From positions 80,049 to 144,048 of the forward strand of contig CAZLDI010000007.1 of the NCBI GenBank assembly GCA_964558415.1: a DNA stretch of 64,000 nt. The letters run 5' to 3'. The notes beneath the pieces were generated by a model. It saw only the letters and a program-made list of their open reading frames with translations. It ran no database searches and had not been told where the DNA came from. Numbering within the stretch: position 1 is the stretch's first letter; every line of letters begins with the position of its first letter. The DNA is from CAZLDI01 sp964558415. GTDB taxonomy: Bacteria; Chloroflexota; Dehalococcoidia; SM23-28-2; RBG-16-64-32. Of the stretch, positions 31,269 through 39,585 are shown in pieces. A program made the translations under genes and the position numbers.

Positions 31269-32171
31269 GTGGATTTCGGTCAGGTCGAAGCGTTCGTGCA
31301 GGTTGCGGCGCACAAGTCGTTCAGCCGTGCGGCGGAGGTGCTTCAACTAACACAGCCATCGATTACCGCGCGTATCCAGACCCTCGAACGAGATCTCGGC
31401 GAGGAGTTGTTCGAGCGAGGCGGCCGCGGCGTGCGGCTGACGGACGCCGGGCTGGCGTTCCTGCCGTTCAGCGACCGGCTGCTCCAGACGCTGCAGGAAG
31501 GGCGCGACGCCGTCGACGAGGTGCGGAACGTACAGGCGGGGTCCTTGCGGCTGGGATCGGCTCCTACGATCTCGACGTACGTGCTGCCGAGCATCCTGCA
31601 TCGCTTCCGCCAGAGTTACCAGGGCGTTGATGTGGTGATCCGCACCGGGCGGTCCGAGCAGGTGCTTGCCATGCTACTGGCGGACGAAGTACAGGTCGGG
31701 CTTGTACGCTCGCTGACGCACCCCGATGTAGAGAACATCCATCTGTACGACGATGAGATCGTGCTCGTGGCCTATCCAAAGCACCGGTTCGCCGAAGACG
31801 CTCGAACGACGATCGGGGAGGCGGCGACAGAGCCTATCGTCCTCTTCGATCGAGGGTCCTCATACTACGGCCTCATCAACAACTTCTTCCGCCAGGCAGA
31901 GGTGATACCAAACGTCGCGATGGAGTTGGATTCGCTCGAGGCGACGAAGCGTATGGTGGAGGAGGGGCTGGGGATCGCGCTGGTGCCGCTGGTGACGATC
32001 GAACGCGAGCTGGATGCCGGCACGCTGGTGCGCATCGACCTGGTGGACGCGGAACCGATCCAGCGGCCGATCTCGCTAATCCACCGCAGGCACAGGAAGC
32101 GGCCACGGACTGTGGAGGCGTACATCGATGCGGTGGTTGAGATGTACAACGTGAGTGTGGCCGCAAAGTAG
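31269..32171 (+). CDS. LysR-family transcriptional regulator
   Basis: A 300-residue LTTR with an N-terminal winged helix-turn-helix (FVQVAAHKSFSRAAEVLQLTQPSITARIQTLERDLGEELFER) and a periplasmic-binding-protein-like effector domain (about 90-295). The GTG start is fixed by AGGAGG nine bases upstream. The effector is unknown. It is followed on the same strand, 30 bases later, by the ArsC/Spx-family gene, a candidate target, so a redox or arsenic signal is possible. The inverted repeat at 31160 may be its own binding site. Confidence 0.92.
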   Translation: MDFGQVEAFVQVAAHKSFSRAAEVLQLTQPSITARIQTLERDLGEELFERGGRGVRLTDAGLAFLPFSDRLLQTLQEGRDAVDEVRNVQAGSLRLGSAPTISTYVLPSILHRFRQSYQGVDVVIRTGRSEQVLAMLLADEVQVGLVRSLTHPDVENIHLYDDEIVLVAYPKHRFAEDARTTIGEAATEPIVLFDRGSSYYGLINNFFRQAEVIPNVAMELDSLEATKRMVEEGLGIALVPLVTIERELDAGTLVRIDLVDAEPIQRPISLIHRRHRKRPRTVEAYIDAVVEMYNVSVAAK

Positions 32172-32201
32172 CGCCAACGCCAGGGCGATTTTACAGCCAC
32201 G

Positions 32202-32552
32202 ATGGATGCTGAATTTTATCTAAAGCGGGGGTGAAGCACCTGTAGTCAGGCGAAGGAGTTCCTTTCGCTATATGGCGTGATGGTGCGGGAGCGGGACTTC
32301 TTCCAAGAGCCACTGAACGAGGCGGAGCTGCGCGAGCTGCTGGGCGCGACGCCGCCGGCGGAAGCCTTCGCGTGGCGGAGCCCGCGGGCGAAGGAGATGG
32401 GGCTGGATCCAGCCAATCCCCCGGCGGACGGGGAGCTGGTGCGGATGATGCTGGAGGTGCCGTATCTGTTGCGGCGTCCGGTGATTCGGATCGAGAGAGA
32501 GACGGTGTTCGGGTTCGACCGAGAGCGACTGGAGGGGCTGCTGCGGCGTTAG
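32202..32552 (+). CDS. ArsC/Spx-family protein with in-frame TGA (candidate selenoprotein)
   Basis: Read through the TGA at 32232-32234, the ATG at 32202 gives 116 residues, the normal ArsC/Spx length. The N-terminus becomes MDAEFYLKRG-U-STC-SQAKEFL, with selenocysteine at residue 11 replacing the first Cys of CxxC and Cys14 as the resolving thiol. The rest fits the family: RERDFFQEPLNEAELRELL, the SPRAKEMG segment and EVPYLLRRPVIRIE, close to Spx and thioredoxin-like arsenate reductases. Without readthrough the only start is the ATG at 32277, losing the entire redox motif. A hairpin of SECIS type lies at 32250-32268. A stop-mutated pseudogene is the main alternative. No selenocysteine machinery gene is in this window. 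Confidence 0.72.
32232..32234 (+). other. Putative selenocysteine codon (TGA)
   Basis: TGA in frame, ten codons after ATG 32202, where relatives have the first Cys of CxxC. It is the only in-frame stop before the terminal TAG at 32550-32552. The frame is uninterrupted on both sides and family similarity continues across it. Confidence 0.68.
32250..32268 (+). promoter_or_regulatory. Candidate bacterial SECIS hairpin
   Basis: GCGAAGG (32250-32256) pairs with CCTTTCGC (32262-32268 plus one wobble) to make a 7-bp stem with the loop AGTTC. The loop begins 22 bases after the TGA, inside the 16-37 base window known for bacterial SECIS elements, and has G as its second base, as that consensus requires. 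The fold was done by hand. Confidence 0.55.
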
Positions 32553-32588
32553 GGGGCTTCGCCGGCGGTCCTAGACTCGGCTGCGACC

Positions 32589-33440
32589 CTACGAAGCGAC
32601 CTCGCTCCGAATCTCCTTGAGGATTTGGACGTTGGCAGCATCCGGCCCTTCGTTGTCGAAGCCGGGGACTTCGAGTAGGAAAGGGACCTCGGCGAATGCG
32701 GGGTGGGAGAGGAGGTTCGCGAAGCCGTCGCGACCGATGTGGCCGTCGCCGATGTTCTCGTGGCGGTCGATGCCGCCAGCGAGCGGACACTTCGAGTCGT
32801 TGGCGTGGACGGCGACGAGGCGCTCGAGGCCGATCTCGCGGTCGAACTCGTCCATCGCGGAGTCGAGGCCCGGACGGGTCTTCACGTCATAACCAGCGGC
32901 GAACGAGTGCTGCGTATCCAGGCAGACTTTGACGCGAGGCGAGCCAGCCTCGCGAGCGATCTTGCCGAGCTCGGAGAACCGGGAGCCGATCGCGCCGCCC
33001 ATGCCGGCGCTGTTCTCAAGGATGAGCCAGGTGTCTTCCGGCGTTGCGTCGATCACGCGCCGGACGTAGCCGGTGACCTGGGCGACCCGAGCGTCGTAAC
33101 CGGCGCCCTTGTGCGAGCCGAGGTGGAAGATGACGCCCTTCGCGCCGAGCAGAGAGGCGGCCTTCATCTCCGCGACGAGCGCGTCGTACGACTTCGCGAG
33201 CAAGTCGGGCTTATCGGAGGCTAAGTTCACCAAGTAGAGGCCGTGGATGAAGGCGGGCTCGATGGCGGTCTCGGCGACCTTAGCCCGATAGGCGGTGAGT
33301 TCGTCATTGCCGAAGGTCTTCCGGCGCCAGGCCTGGGGGGCGCCGCAGAAGATCTGGACGGCTTCAGCGCCCATCTCGGCCGCGCGCTCGATGCCCTTGT
33401 CGACGCCGCCGGAGGTCTTGACGTGCGCACCAATTTTCAT
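32589..33440 (-). CDS. nfo: Endonuclease IV (AP endonuclease)
   Basis: A 283-residue TIM-barrel AP endonuclease that incises DNA at abasic sites in base-excision repair. Metal-binding motifs include IFHLGSHKGAGYD, ILENSAG (Glu), VCLDTQHSFAAGYD and VHANDSKCPLAGGIDRHENIGDGHIG. The length is normal. On the minus strand TATACT and six C residues directly precede the ATG, the same leaderless layout as polA. Confidence 0.96.
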   Translation of the reverse strand: MKIGAHVKTSGGVDKGIERAAEMGAEAVQIFCGAPQAWRRKTFGNDELTAYRAKVAETAIEPAFIHGLYLVNLASDKPDLLAKSYDALVAEMKAASLLGAKGVIFHLGSHKGAGYDARVAQVTGYVRRVIDATPEDTWLILENSAGMGGAIGSRFSELGKIAREAGSPRVKVCLDTQHSFAAGYDVKTRPGLDSAMDEFDREIGLERLVAVHANDSKCPLAGGIDRHENIGDGHIGRDGFANLLSHPAFAEVPFLLEVPGFDNEGPDAANVQILKEIRSEVAS

Positions 33441-33446
33441 GGGGGG

Positions 33447-33452
33447 AGTATA
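33447..33452 (-). promoter_or_regulatory. -10 box of nfo, leaderless layout
   Basis: Minus-strand TATACT, then CCCCCC, then the ATG of nfo at 33440. There is no space for a ribosome binding site. Confidence 0.6.
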
Positions 33453-33476
33453 TCAGTGAGGCAGATTTCAGCGCCC

Positions 33477-33526
33477 CGCTCGTCCTTCGAGAGCCTCCCT
33501 CCTGAGGCAGGCAGGCAGGATGGGCG
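33477..33526 (+). repeat. Dispersed hairpin repeat, imperfect copy 4
   Basis: CGCTCGTCCTTCGAGAGCCTCC ... CCTGAGGCAGGCAGGCAGGATGGGCG. It is the same design as 17251-17283, but the loop is expanded and the right arm carries extra GCAG units. It lies between nfo and the CoA-transferase/hydrolase gene. Confidence 0.5.
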
Positions 33527-33543
33527 CCTGTACGGTCATCGGC

Positions 33544-35007
33544 CTATAGACGCTCCGCCGCCGCCCGTAGGTCCGAGCGAAAGTCGGGATGGGCGATTGC
33601 GATCAGCTCCGCGGCACGCTGGCGGTGATTCTTCCCCCAGAGGCGGGCGATGCCGTATTCCGTGACGATGGTGTCTGCAAAGAAGCGAGGGACCGTGATG
33701 ATGGAACCGGCATCATGATGGGCAACTATGCGAGAGACCGCGCCAGCAAGGGCCGTAGAAGGCAGAAGGGTAATGGCGCGACCGCCCTTGGACATCGCAG
33801 CACCGATCTGGAACTCCGGCTGCCCACCCGACCCGTTGATCATGCGAGGCCCGAATACGCTCTCAGAGTTGATCTGGCCGATGAGATCGATCGAGAGAGA
33901 GTTGTTCATCGCGTAGAAGTTTTCGTTTTGAGAGATTGTGCGAAGGTCCAAGACGTAGTCGGTGTCACGGACCTCAAATTTCGGGTTGTTGGTGACTATT
34001 TTGAGGTCTTCGCTGTCAGAGCCGGACCACGCCGCGGCGATCGCCTTACCGGGATGAAGGGTCTTTCTCAGGCCATTGATGACGCCGGCTTCGACAAGCC
34101 TGGGAATGCCGGGGGCGACCATCTCCGAGTGCAAGCCAAGGTCTTGCTTGTTGTCGAAGGCACCGGTACGGGCGAGGTACATGCTGGGCTCCCCCGCGCC
34201 AATCTGGATCGTCGCGCCGTCCGGCACCAGACCCCCAACGTAACCGCAGATCGTCTTCGCGACATCGGGCGGCTCCGCGAGGCCCAGCAGGCGGCGCACC
34301 TGTTCCGGGGGCAGGCGGGTCATGATGGGCCCAACGACGATCAGGCGGTCCATGTCTTCACCAAGCTCATCGATGATGCCGAGGTATGCGGCGCGCGCAT
34401 CTTCATCCTCGACGCGGCGCAGCCAGGCCTCGACGAGGCCGCGCGTGATCTGCACGGGCGGAACCTCTACGAAGGCGGTGACCTCGGAAACGTGGACGCG
34501 GTTGTCGCCGCAGACGGGCCGCAGGCCGGCGTCTACCTCAGCGATGACTGTGCGCGAGCGGCGGGTATAGGAGCGCTTGTTCCAGTTGTGCGCTCCGAAC
34601 GCCACGTATCCGCCGTCGTCAGGCGGCGTGACGGAGACCAGGAAAACGTCGACCGCGCGCCGTTCCGTTCTCTCTTCCTCAGTCTCTTTGCCGGCGAGAG
34701 AGAAGAGGTTCGGGAGGTAGGTGGCGCGACCTTCGTCGACGGCGTGGCGGGCGAAGTCGCCGATGAAAAGCTCGAATTCTACGCGAAAGGTCTGCTCGTG
34801 GCCGGGCTGGAACCAGCCGGGATCAGCCAGCGGTGTGGTTACGCGGAGGTCGATCGAGACGCCGTTTCCGGTGCAGTGGCGGAAGAGCGCGCCGGGCAGA
34901 ACGCGCGGCCCGGCGAGGGGGATCACCACCAGATCGCCCGCTTTCACGAGCTTCATGGCGTCCTCAGCCGGGGCGAGGCGCCTGTTGTATTCTTCGCGCC
35001 AGTCCAT
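33544..35007 (-). CDS. Acetyl-CoA hydrolase/transferase family protein
   Basis: A 487-residue class I CoA-transferase/hydrolase with both expected halves: PDGATIQIGAGEPSMYLAR in the first part and the glutamate-containing SINSESVFGPRMINGSGGQPEFQIGA-like region (here GQINSESVFGP) with GRAITLLPSTA later. Relatives include 4-hydroxybutyrate CoA-transferase and acetyl-CoA hydrolase; the acid substrate is uncertain. GGAGAAG precedes the ATG. It is divergent from the membrane protein at 35161. Confidence 0.88.
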   Translation of the reverse strand: MDWREEYNRRLAPAEDAMKLVKAGDLVVIPLAGPRVLPGALFRHCTGNGVSIDLRVTTPLADPGWFQPGHEQTFRVEFELFIGDFARHAVDEGRATYLPNLFSLAGKETEEERTERRAVDVFLVSVTPPDDGGYVAFGAHNWNKRSYTRRSRTVIAEVDAGLRPVCGDNRVHVSEVTAFVEVPPVQITRGLVEAWLRRVEDEDARAAYLGIIDELGEDMDRLIVVGPIMTRLPPEQVRRLLGLAEPPDVAKTICGYVGGLVPDGATIQIGAGEPSMYLARTGAFDNKQDLGLHSEMVAPGIPRLVEAGVINGLRKTLHPGKAIAAAWSGSDSEDLKIVTNNPKFEVRDTDYVLDLRTISQNENFYAMNNSLSIDLIGQINSESVFGPRMINGSGGQPEFQIGAAMSKGGRAITLLPSTALAGAVSRIVAHHDAGSIITVPRFFADTIVTEYGIARLWGKNHRQRAAELIAIAHPDFRSDLRAAAERL

Positions 35008-35160
35008 GGGGGGCTTCTCCTTCCGGATTGCGTCCCATTATCGCGAGGGATGCCACGTGTGCCAAGACGCATGAAGAAGCGCCAGCCCGAGGACCTCCAG
35101 GGTCTTGGGGGACGCAGAGCCGCGCAACAGCGTGGACTCGTATACGTCTACAGAGATAAA

Positions 35161-35604
35161 ATGACACACGCAGCGACCGAACCAGGAGCCCTAGTGCCAG
35201 ATAAACTCCACCAGGAGATCGACGAGCTTCTTGCGAGCCTCGACACGTTCCCGAAGAAGAAGGCGGCCTGGCGTCGGGCGGTGTCCGCGACCGGTGCCTT
35301 CTTCCTCGACGTGGGCGATATGGTCAGTTCTATCCCATTGCCCCGGCTCTCGGCCGGGCACATCTTGCTCATCGCGATTCTGGTCATCGTCCTGTTCTAC
35401 CTGGCCGGGCCGGACGGTGGTATTACGCGCTGGGTGATCGCGGGAGCGATTCTGGTGTTCATAGCCGCGTTCGCGTGGTCGCTGCGGAGGAACTCGCCGG
35501 GCGGACGGTCGCAGCGGAAGTACTGGCGCGACAAGCCGATTGACCTGCGTCCCGGGCAAGACGGCGGGCTGCGATCGTGGTGGAACCGCCGGGGCCGGCG
35601 CTAA
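35161..35604 (+). CDS. Two-helix membrane protein
   Basis: A 147-residue protein with a cytosolic helical N-terminus (KLHQEIDELLASLDTF), two membrane helices (ILLIAILVIVLFYLAG and WVIAGAILVFIAAFAW) and a very basic C-terminus ending WWNRRGRR. Function not recognised. The frame is open far upstream antisense to the CoA-transferase, but the ATG at 35161 is the sensible start. The M28 peptidase begins five bases after its stop. Confidence 0.6.
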   Translation: MTHAATEPGALVPDKLHQEIDELLASLDTFPKKKAAWRRAVSATGAFFLDVGDMVSSIPLPRLSAGHILLIAILVIVLFYLAGPDGGITRWVIAGAILVFIAAFAWSLRRNSPGGRSQRKYWRDKPIDLRPGQDGGLRSWWNRRGRR

Positions 35605-35608
35605 TCGT

Positions 35609-36937
35609 TTGACAAACCGTCGCAGGCAGATCCTAGCCGGCGTGGCAGGTTTTGCGCTACTGATACCGCTTGGGTCCTGCGGTGATGCTGGCCATGAGCC
35701 ACAGGCGACGGAGTCTCCCTCCCAAAGTCCCTCATCGTCTGCAAGCGATGCCCCGAAGCCAACGCCCGGCCTGGGCGCGCCAGAGTTCGACGCCGCGGCC
35801 GCGGTTGAACATGCGCGGATGCTTTCGGTGGAGATCGGCGTGCGCGCGGCTGGCAGTGAGGGCGAGCGGCAGGGTGCGGAGTACATCCGGGACGAGCTGG
35901 CGAGCTACGGCTACGTGACAGCTATGCAGCCGTTCCCGTTCGATACTTTCGTGGACCACAGCACGTTGGATATGGTGTCGCCACAGGTGCAGACGCTCGC
36001 CGTCGCCGCGATGTCAAGCAGCATCGAAGGGGCTGTAGAGGCGGACGTGGCGTACGCGGGGCTGGGAGCGGAGAGCGATTACCCGGCCCGCATCGACGGC
36101 AAGATCGCGCTGGTGAAGCGAGGGGTGCTGTTCTTCAGCCAGAAGGTGGCGAACGCGTTCAACGCAGGCGCCGTGGCGGTGGTGGTGTACAACAACGAGC
36201 CGGGCATCTTCGGCGGACAATTGAGCGAGCAGAGCGCCATCCCGACGGCAAGCATCTCCAGGGAGGATGGAGAGATGCTCCGCGACCTTATCGAAAACGC
36301 CGCCAACCCGCAACCGGTAAGGCTGCGCCTGAACCTGGACCAGGAGACGGTGAAGTCGCAATCGCAGAACGTCACGGCCTATCCCCCGGATCACACGTGC
36401 CGGATCGTGGTCGGGGCGCATTATGACTCGGTGTCAGCCGGGCCGGGGGCGAACGACAACGCCTCGGGCACCAGCGTGGCGATTGAGATCGCGCGGGCGC
36501 TGGCGGCGGACGGCGGCTTTGACGACGTGTGCTTCGCGCTTTTCGGGGCCGAGGAGGCGGGCCTGCTGGGCAGCCGCTGGTACGTGGAGCAGTTGACGGA
36601 GCCGGAGAAGTTGATCATCGAGGCGATGCTGAACTTCGACATGCTGGCCGTGGGCGATGAATGGCCGCTGGTGGGCTCTGACGCGATCAAGGACATCGCA
36701 ATGGAAGCGGCGGAGAAGCTGGGGTTAGACTACAGCCTGATGAGCGCGCTGCCTGATGGTGCGGGGAGCGATCACGCGCCGTTCATCCAGGCGGGTATCC
36801 CGGCGATCCTGTTCAACTGCTTCTGCGACGAGCACTACCACACGAAGGACGACAGCTTCGAGTTCCTTAAGGAGGAGCGTCTGCGCGAGGCCGGCGCGCT
36901 GGGGATGCAGGTCATAGGCCGTATCCTCGCCGGATAG
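35609..36937 (+). CDS. M28-family metallopeptidase lipoprotein
   Basis: A 442-residue secreted zinc aminopeptidase with PA domain. A TTG start at 35609 gives an ideal lipoprotein signal (RRRQILAGVAGFALLIPLGSC). An upstream in-frame ATG at 35540 would overlap the previous gene. A Ser/Pro linker and a PA insert (about 120-240) precede the M28 core. Metal ligands are visible as His in VGAHYDSV, Asp in GANDNASG, Glu-Glu in GAEEAG, Asp in NFDML and His in the final DEHYHT. It probably scavenges peptides at the cell surface. Confidence 0.9.
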   Translation: MTNRRRQILAGVAGFALLIPLGSCGDAGHEPQATESPSQSPSSSASDAPKPTPGLGAPEFDAAAAVEHARMLSVEIGVRAAGSEGERQGAEYIRDELASYGYVTAMQPFPFDTFVDHSTLDMVSPQVQTLAVAAMSSSIEGAVEADVAYAGLGAESDYPARIDGKIALVKRGVLFFSQKVANAFNAGAVAVVVYNNEPGIFGGQLSEQSAIPTASISREDGEMLRDLIENAANPQPVRLRLNLDQETVKSQSQNVTAYPPDHTCRIVVGAHYDSVSAGPGANDNASGTSVAIEIARALAADGGFDDVCFALFGAEEAGLLGSRWYVEQLTEPEKLIIEAMLNFDMLAVGDEWPLVGSDAIKDIAMEAAEKLGLDYSLMSALPDGAGSDHAPFIQAGIPAILFNCFCDEHYHTKDDSFEFLKEERLREAGALGMQVIGRILAG

Positions 36938-36982
36938 TTGCCCACGGCTCCGGCATACGTTAGTATGCCCGCGAAGGAGACG

Positions 36983-37399
36983 ATGACGCCCCCCAAGATT
37001 CTGACTCCGTTGCTCCTGGCACTCGTCGCGCTGCCTGGCCTTGTGGCGGCGTGCGGCGGTGGTGAAGACGACTCCAGTTTCCGCCCCGGCGCGCTCACGG
37101 ACCCCGGCGACGTGCCAACCGCGACGCCGTGGGAGGAGGCTCCTGAGATCATCATCATCGATCCTAACGCCATCATCCCCGTCGGGCCGGAGGCGACGCC
37201 GGTGCCGACGACACCCGGCGGCGAGCCGGGCGAATGCGGCCCGAAGTACACAGTCGCGTCCGGCGACAACTTCTCGTCGATCGCGGAGAAGTGCGGCGTC
37301 ACCACGCAAGGCATCGTGGACGCGAACCCGGGTGTGGACCCGCGTACGCTGCACATCGGGGACGTGATCAATATTCCCCAGAGCATGACCAGCCAGTAG
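36983..37399 (+). CDS. LysM-domain lipoprotein
   Basis: A 138-residue predicted lipoprotein (PPKILTPLLLALVALPGLVAAC). A Pro/Thr-rich linker is followed by one C-terminal LysM domain, YTVASGDNFSSIAEKCGV ... NPGVDPRTLHIGDVINIP, which binds peptidoglycan or chitin-like glycans. The ATG at 36983 is preferred for the signal peptide; 36965 is possible. Its last bases and the following spacer are duplicated in tandem (37393-37428). Confidence 0.8.
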   Translation: MTPPKILTPLLLALVALPGLVAACGGGEDDSSFRPGALTDPGDVPTATPWEEAPEIIIIDPNAIIPVGPEATPVPTTPGGEPGECGPKYTVASGDNFSSIAEKCGVTTQGIVDANPGVDPRTLHIGDVINIPQSMTSQ

Positions 37400-37428
37400 G
37401 CGACCCACGACCAGTAGGCGACCCACGA
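37393..37428 (+). repeat. 18-bp tandem duplication at the LysM gene end
   Basis: CCAGTAGGCGACCCACGA occurs twice in direct succession. The first copy contains the stop codon TAG, so the second is a duplicated gene end. Confidence 0.9.
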
Positions 37429-37511
37429 CCGCGGTTGCCCGCGATTCGTGCGCTATGCTAACATCGGCGCGCGGCGGCTCCGGCAATCGAAGTCGCCTAT
37501 AGCTCAGACGT

Positions 37512-39077
37512 ATGGCTATCGAAGACAAGAAGGCTACCGACCGTTTGGCGGAGCTTGCTCGCGTCAAGGAGCAAGGTCGCCTAGGCGGCGGCGCGGAGCG
37601 CATCGAGGCGCAGCACGGGCGCGGCAAGCTGACGGCGCGTGAGCGGCTGAACATCCTGCTGGACGAGGGGAGCTTCGACGAGTTCGACGCCCTGGCAACC
37701 CACCGATCGACCGAGTTCGGGCTGGATAAGCAGAAGGTTCACGGGGACGCAGTGGTGACGGGCTACGGCAAGATCGAAGGGCGGCCGGTGTACGTCTATT
37801 CGCAGGACTTTACGGTGCTCGGGGGGTCACTTTCGGAGGTGGCGGGGGAGAAGGTCTGCAAGGTGATGGACCTAGCGCTGCGCAATGGCGCGCCGGTGAT
37901 AGGGGTGAACGACGGCGGTGGGGCCCGCATCCAGGAGGGCGTGGTCTCGCTGAAGGGATACGGGGAGATCTTCACGCGGAACGTGATCGCCTCGGGAGTC
38001 GTACCGCAGATATCGGTGATCATGGGCCCGTCGGCGGGCGGGGCGGTGTATTCGCCGGCGATAACGGACTTCATCTTCATGAAGCAGGGCAGCGGCCAGA
38101 TGTACATCACCGGTCCGGACGTAGTGCGCGCGGTGACTCAAGAAGACGTGACGCATGAGGAGCTGGGTGGAGCGCAGGTGCACAGCAGCCGCACGGGTGT
38201 CGCGCATTTCAGCGTGGAAGGCGAAGAAGAGTGCCTGCAGGAAGTGCGGCGCCTGATATCGTTCCTGCCGCTGAACAACATGGAGGACCCGCCGTACCAG
38301 GAGCCCGCGGACCTGCCCGACCGCCTTTGTAACGAGATGGCGAAGCTGGTACCGGAGGACTCGAGTAAGCCGTACGACGTCCACACGGTGATCGAGGCGA
38401 TCCTGGACGACGGCGACTTCATGGAGGTGCACGCGGCATGGGCGCGCAGTATCACCGTCGGTCTCGGTCGGATGAACGGGCGAGTAGTGGGGATAGTGGC
38501 AAACAACCCGATGAGCATGGCGGGCGTGCTGGACGTGGACTCGTCGCGCAAGGGGGCGCGCTTCGTGCGCTTCTGTGATGCGTTCAACATCCCTATCGTG
38601 ACGCTGGTGGACGTGCCCGGCTATTTGCCCGGGACGGCCCAGGAGTACGGCGGCATTATCGTGCACGGGGCGAAGCTGCTGTACGCGTACGCGGAGGCGA
38701 CGGTGCCCAAGGTGACGGTGATCCTGCGCAAGGACTACGGCGGGGCGTACCTGGTGATGGGATCGAAGCACCTGCGCGCGGACGTCAATTACGCCTGGCC
38801 CGGCGCGGAGATCGCGGTGACGGGGCCGGACGCGGCGGCGAACATCATCTTTCGGCGCGAGATTGAGGCGGCGCAGGACCCGGACGCGCGCCGGAAGGAG
38901 CTGATCGAGGACTACCGGCGGAACTTCGCGAACCCGTACATCGCGGCATCGCGGGGGTTCATCGATGACGTGATAGACCCAAAGGAGACGCGGATCAAGG
39001 TGATCCGGGCGCTGGAGATGCTGCAGAACAAGACGGACAGCAACCCGCCGAAGAAGCACGGGAACATCCCGTTGTAG
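37512..39077 (+). CDS. Biotin-dependent carboxyltransferase subunit (12S / MmdA / PccB-like)
   Basis: A 521-residue crotonase-fold carboxyltransferase that exchanges CO2 between biotin and an acyl-CoA, probably propionyl-/methylmalonyl-CoA. Signatures are GGGARIQEGV in the N-domain, MGPSAGGAVYSPA, and FVDVPGYLPGTAQEYGGII with KDYGGAYLVMGSKHL in the C-domain. Downstream are a 5S-type subunit and a biotin carrier but no biotin carboxylase, the gene set of a methylmalonyl-CoA:pyruvate transcarboxylase. Confidence 0.93.
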   Translation: MAIEDKKATDRLAELARVKEQGRLGGGAERIEAQHGRGKLTARERLNILLDEGSFDEFDALATHRSTEFGLDKQKVHGDAVVTGYGKIEGRPVYVYSQDFTVLGGSLSEVAGEKVCKVMDLALRNGAPVIGVNDGGGARIQEGVVSLKGYGEIFTRNVIASGVVPQISVIMGPSAGGAVYSPAITDFIFMKQGSGQMYITGPDVVRAVTQEDVTHEELGGAQVHSSRTGVAHFSVEGEEECLQEVRRLISFLPLNNMEDPPYQEPADLPDRLCNEMAKLVPEDSSKPYDVHTVIEAILDDGDFMEVHAAWARSITVGLGRMNGRVVGIVANNPMSMAGVLDVDSSRKGARFVRFCDAFNIPIVTLVDVPGYLPGTAQEYGGIIVHGAKLLYAYAEATVPKVTVILRKDYGGAYLVMGSKHLRADVNYAWPGAEIAVTGPDAAANIIFRREIEAAQDPDARRKELIEDYRRNFANPYIAASRGFIDDVIDPKETRIKVIRALEMLQNKTDSNPPKKHGNIPL

Positions 39078-39095
39078 GCCTAGATTCCGAGGCAT

Positions 39096-39572
39096 ATGTT
39101 GGGTGGCCGAATCGAAGTAGAGGCGGTCATTGCCGCCCCTTTAAGGGAAGTCTGGGCGACGTGGACAAACCTTGAGAGCCTTCCGGAGTGGATGCCCGCA
39201 GTGGTGTCTGTGCGTCGCGTGGGCGAACAGACAGAAGGAGTTGGTGCGGAGATTGAGTTCACGGCGCGGAACGCGTGGCGCACGGTAACGTACCGGATGC
39301 GCATCACGCACTGGGATGAGGCAAAGCTGGTGCGACAGGAGATAGTGCCCGGTTCCGGCAAAGGCCTCTGGGCCGGACTTCTGGACCAACAGTCAACCGA
39401 ATGGACATTCGCCCCTGAGAACGGCAACACGAGGATAGCCGCGACGCAGAATATGAAGCTGAAGGGGCTGGCCGACATCCTGAGCCAACCATGGCTTTTG
39501 ATATTTGACCGGCAGCTGTACCGGCGGGCGTTTCGCAGGCTGGCGGAACTCGTCGCGGGCGAAGCCCCGTAG
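39096..39572 (+). CDS. SRPBCC family protein
   Basis: A 158-residue START-like protein (VIAAPLREVWATWTNLESLPEWMPAVV). It is a hydrophobic-ligand-binding fold with unknown ligand. It lies between two transcarboxylase genes, 18 bases after one and 13 before the next, so it is co-transcribed with them without an obvious role in the enzyme. It is related to the SRPBCC protein at 11021 only at family level. Confidence 0.8.
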   Translation: MLGGRIEVEAVIAAPLREVWATWTNLESLPEWMPAVVSVRRVGEQTEGVGAEIEFTARNAWRTVTYRMRITHWDEAKLVRQEIVPGSGKGLWAGLLDQQSTEWTFAPENGNTRIAATQNMKLKGLADILSQPWLLIFDRQLYRRAFRRLAELVAGEAP

Positions 39573-39585
39573 TGAAGGATCACCA

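Noticed and set aside
33589..35160. A long N-terminal extension of the two-helix membrane protein.
   Set aside because: Antisense to the CoA-transferase/hydrolase gene; no domain; ATG 35161 gives a compact membrane protein.
37490..37512. A tRNA-like D-arm string (GCCTATAGCTCAGACG).
   Set aside because: No acceptor stem, anticodon arm or T-arm follows; the carboxyltransferase gene begins at 37512.
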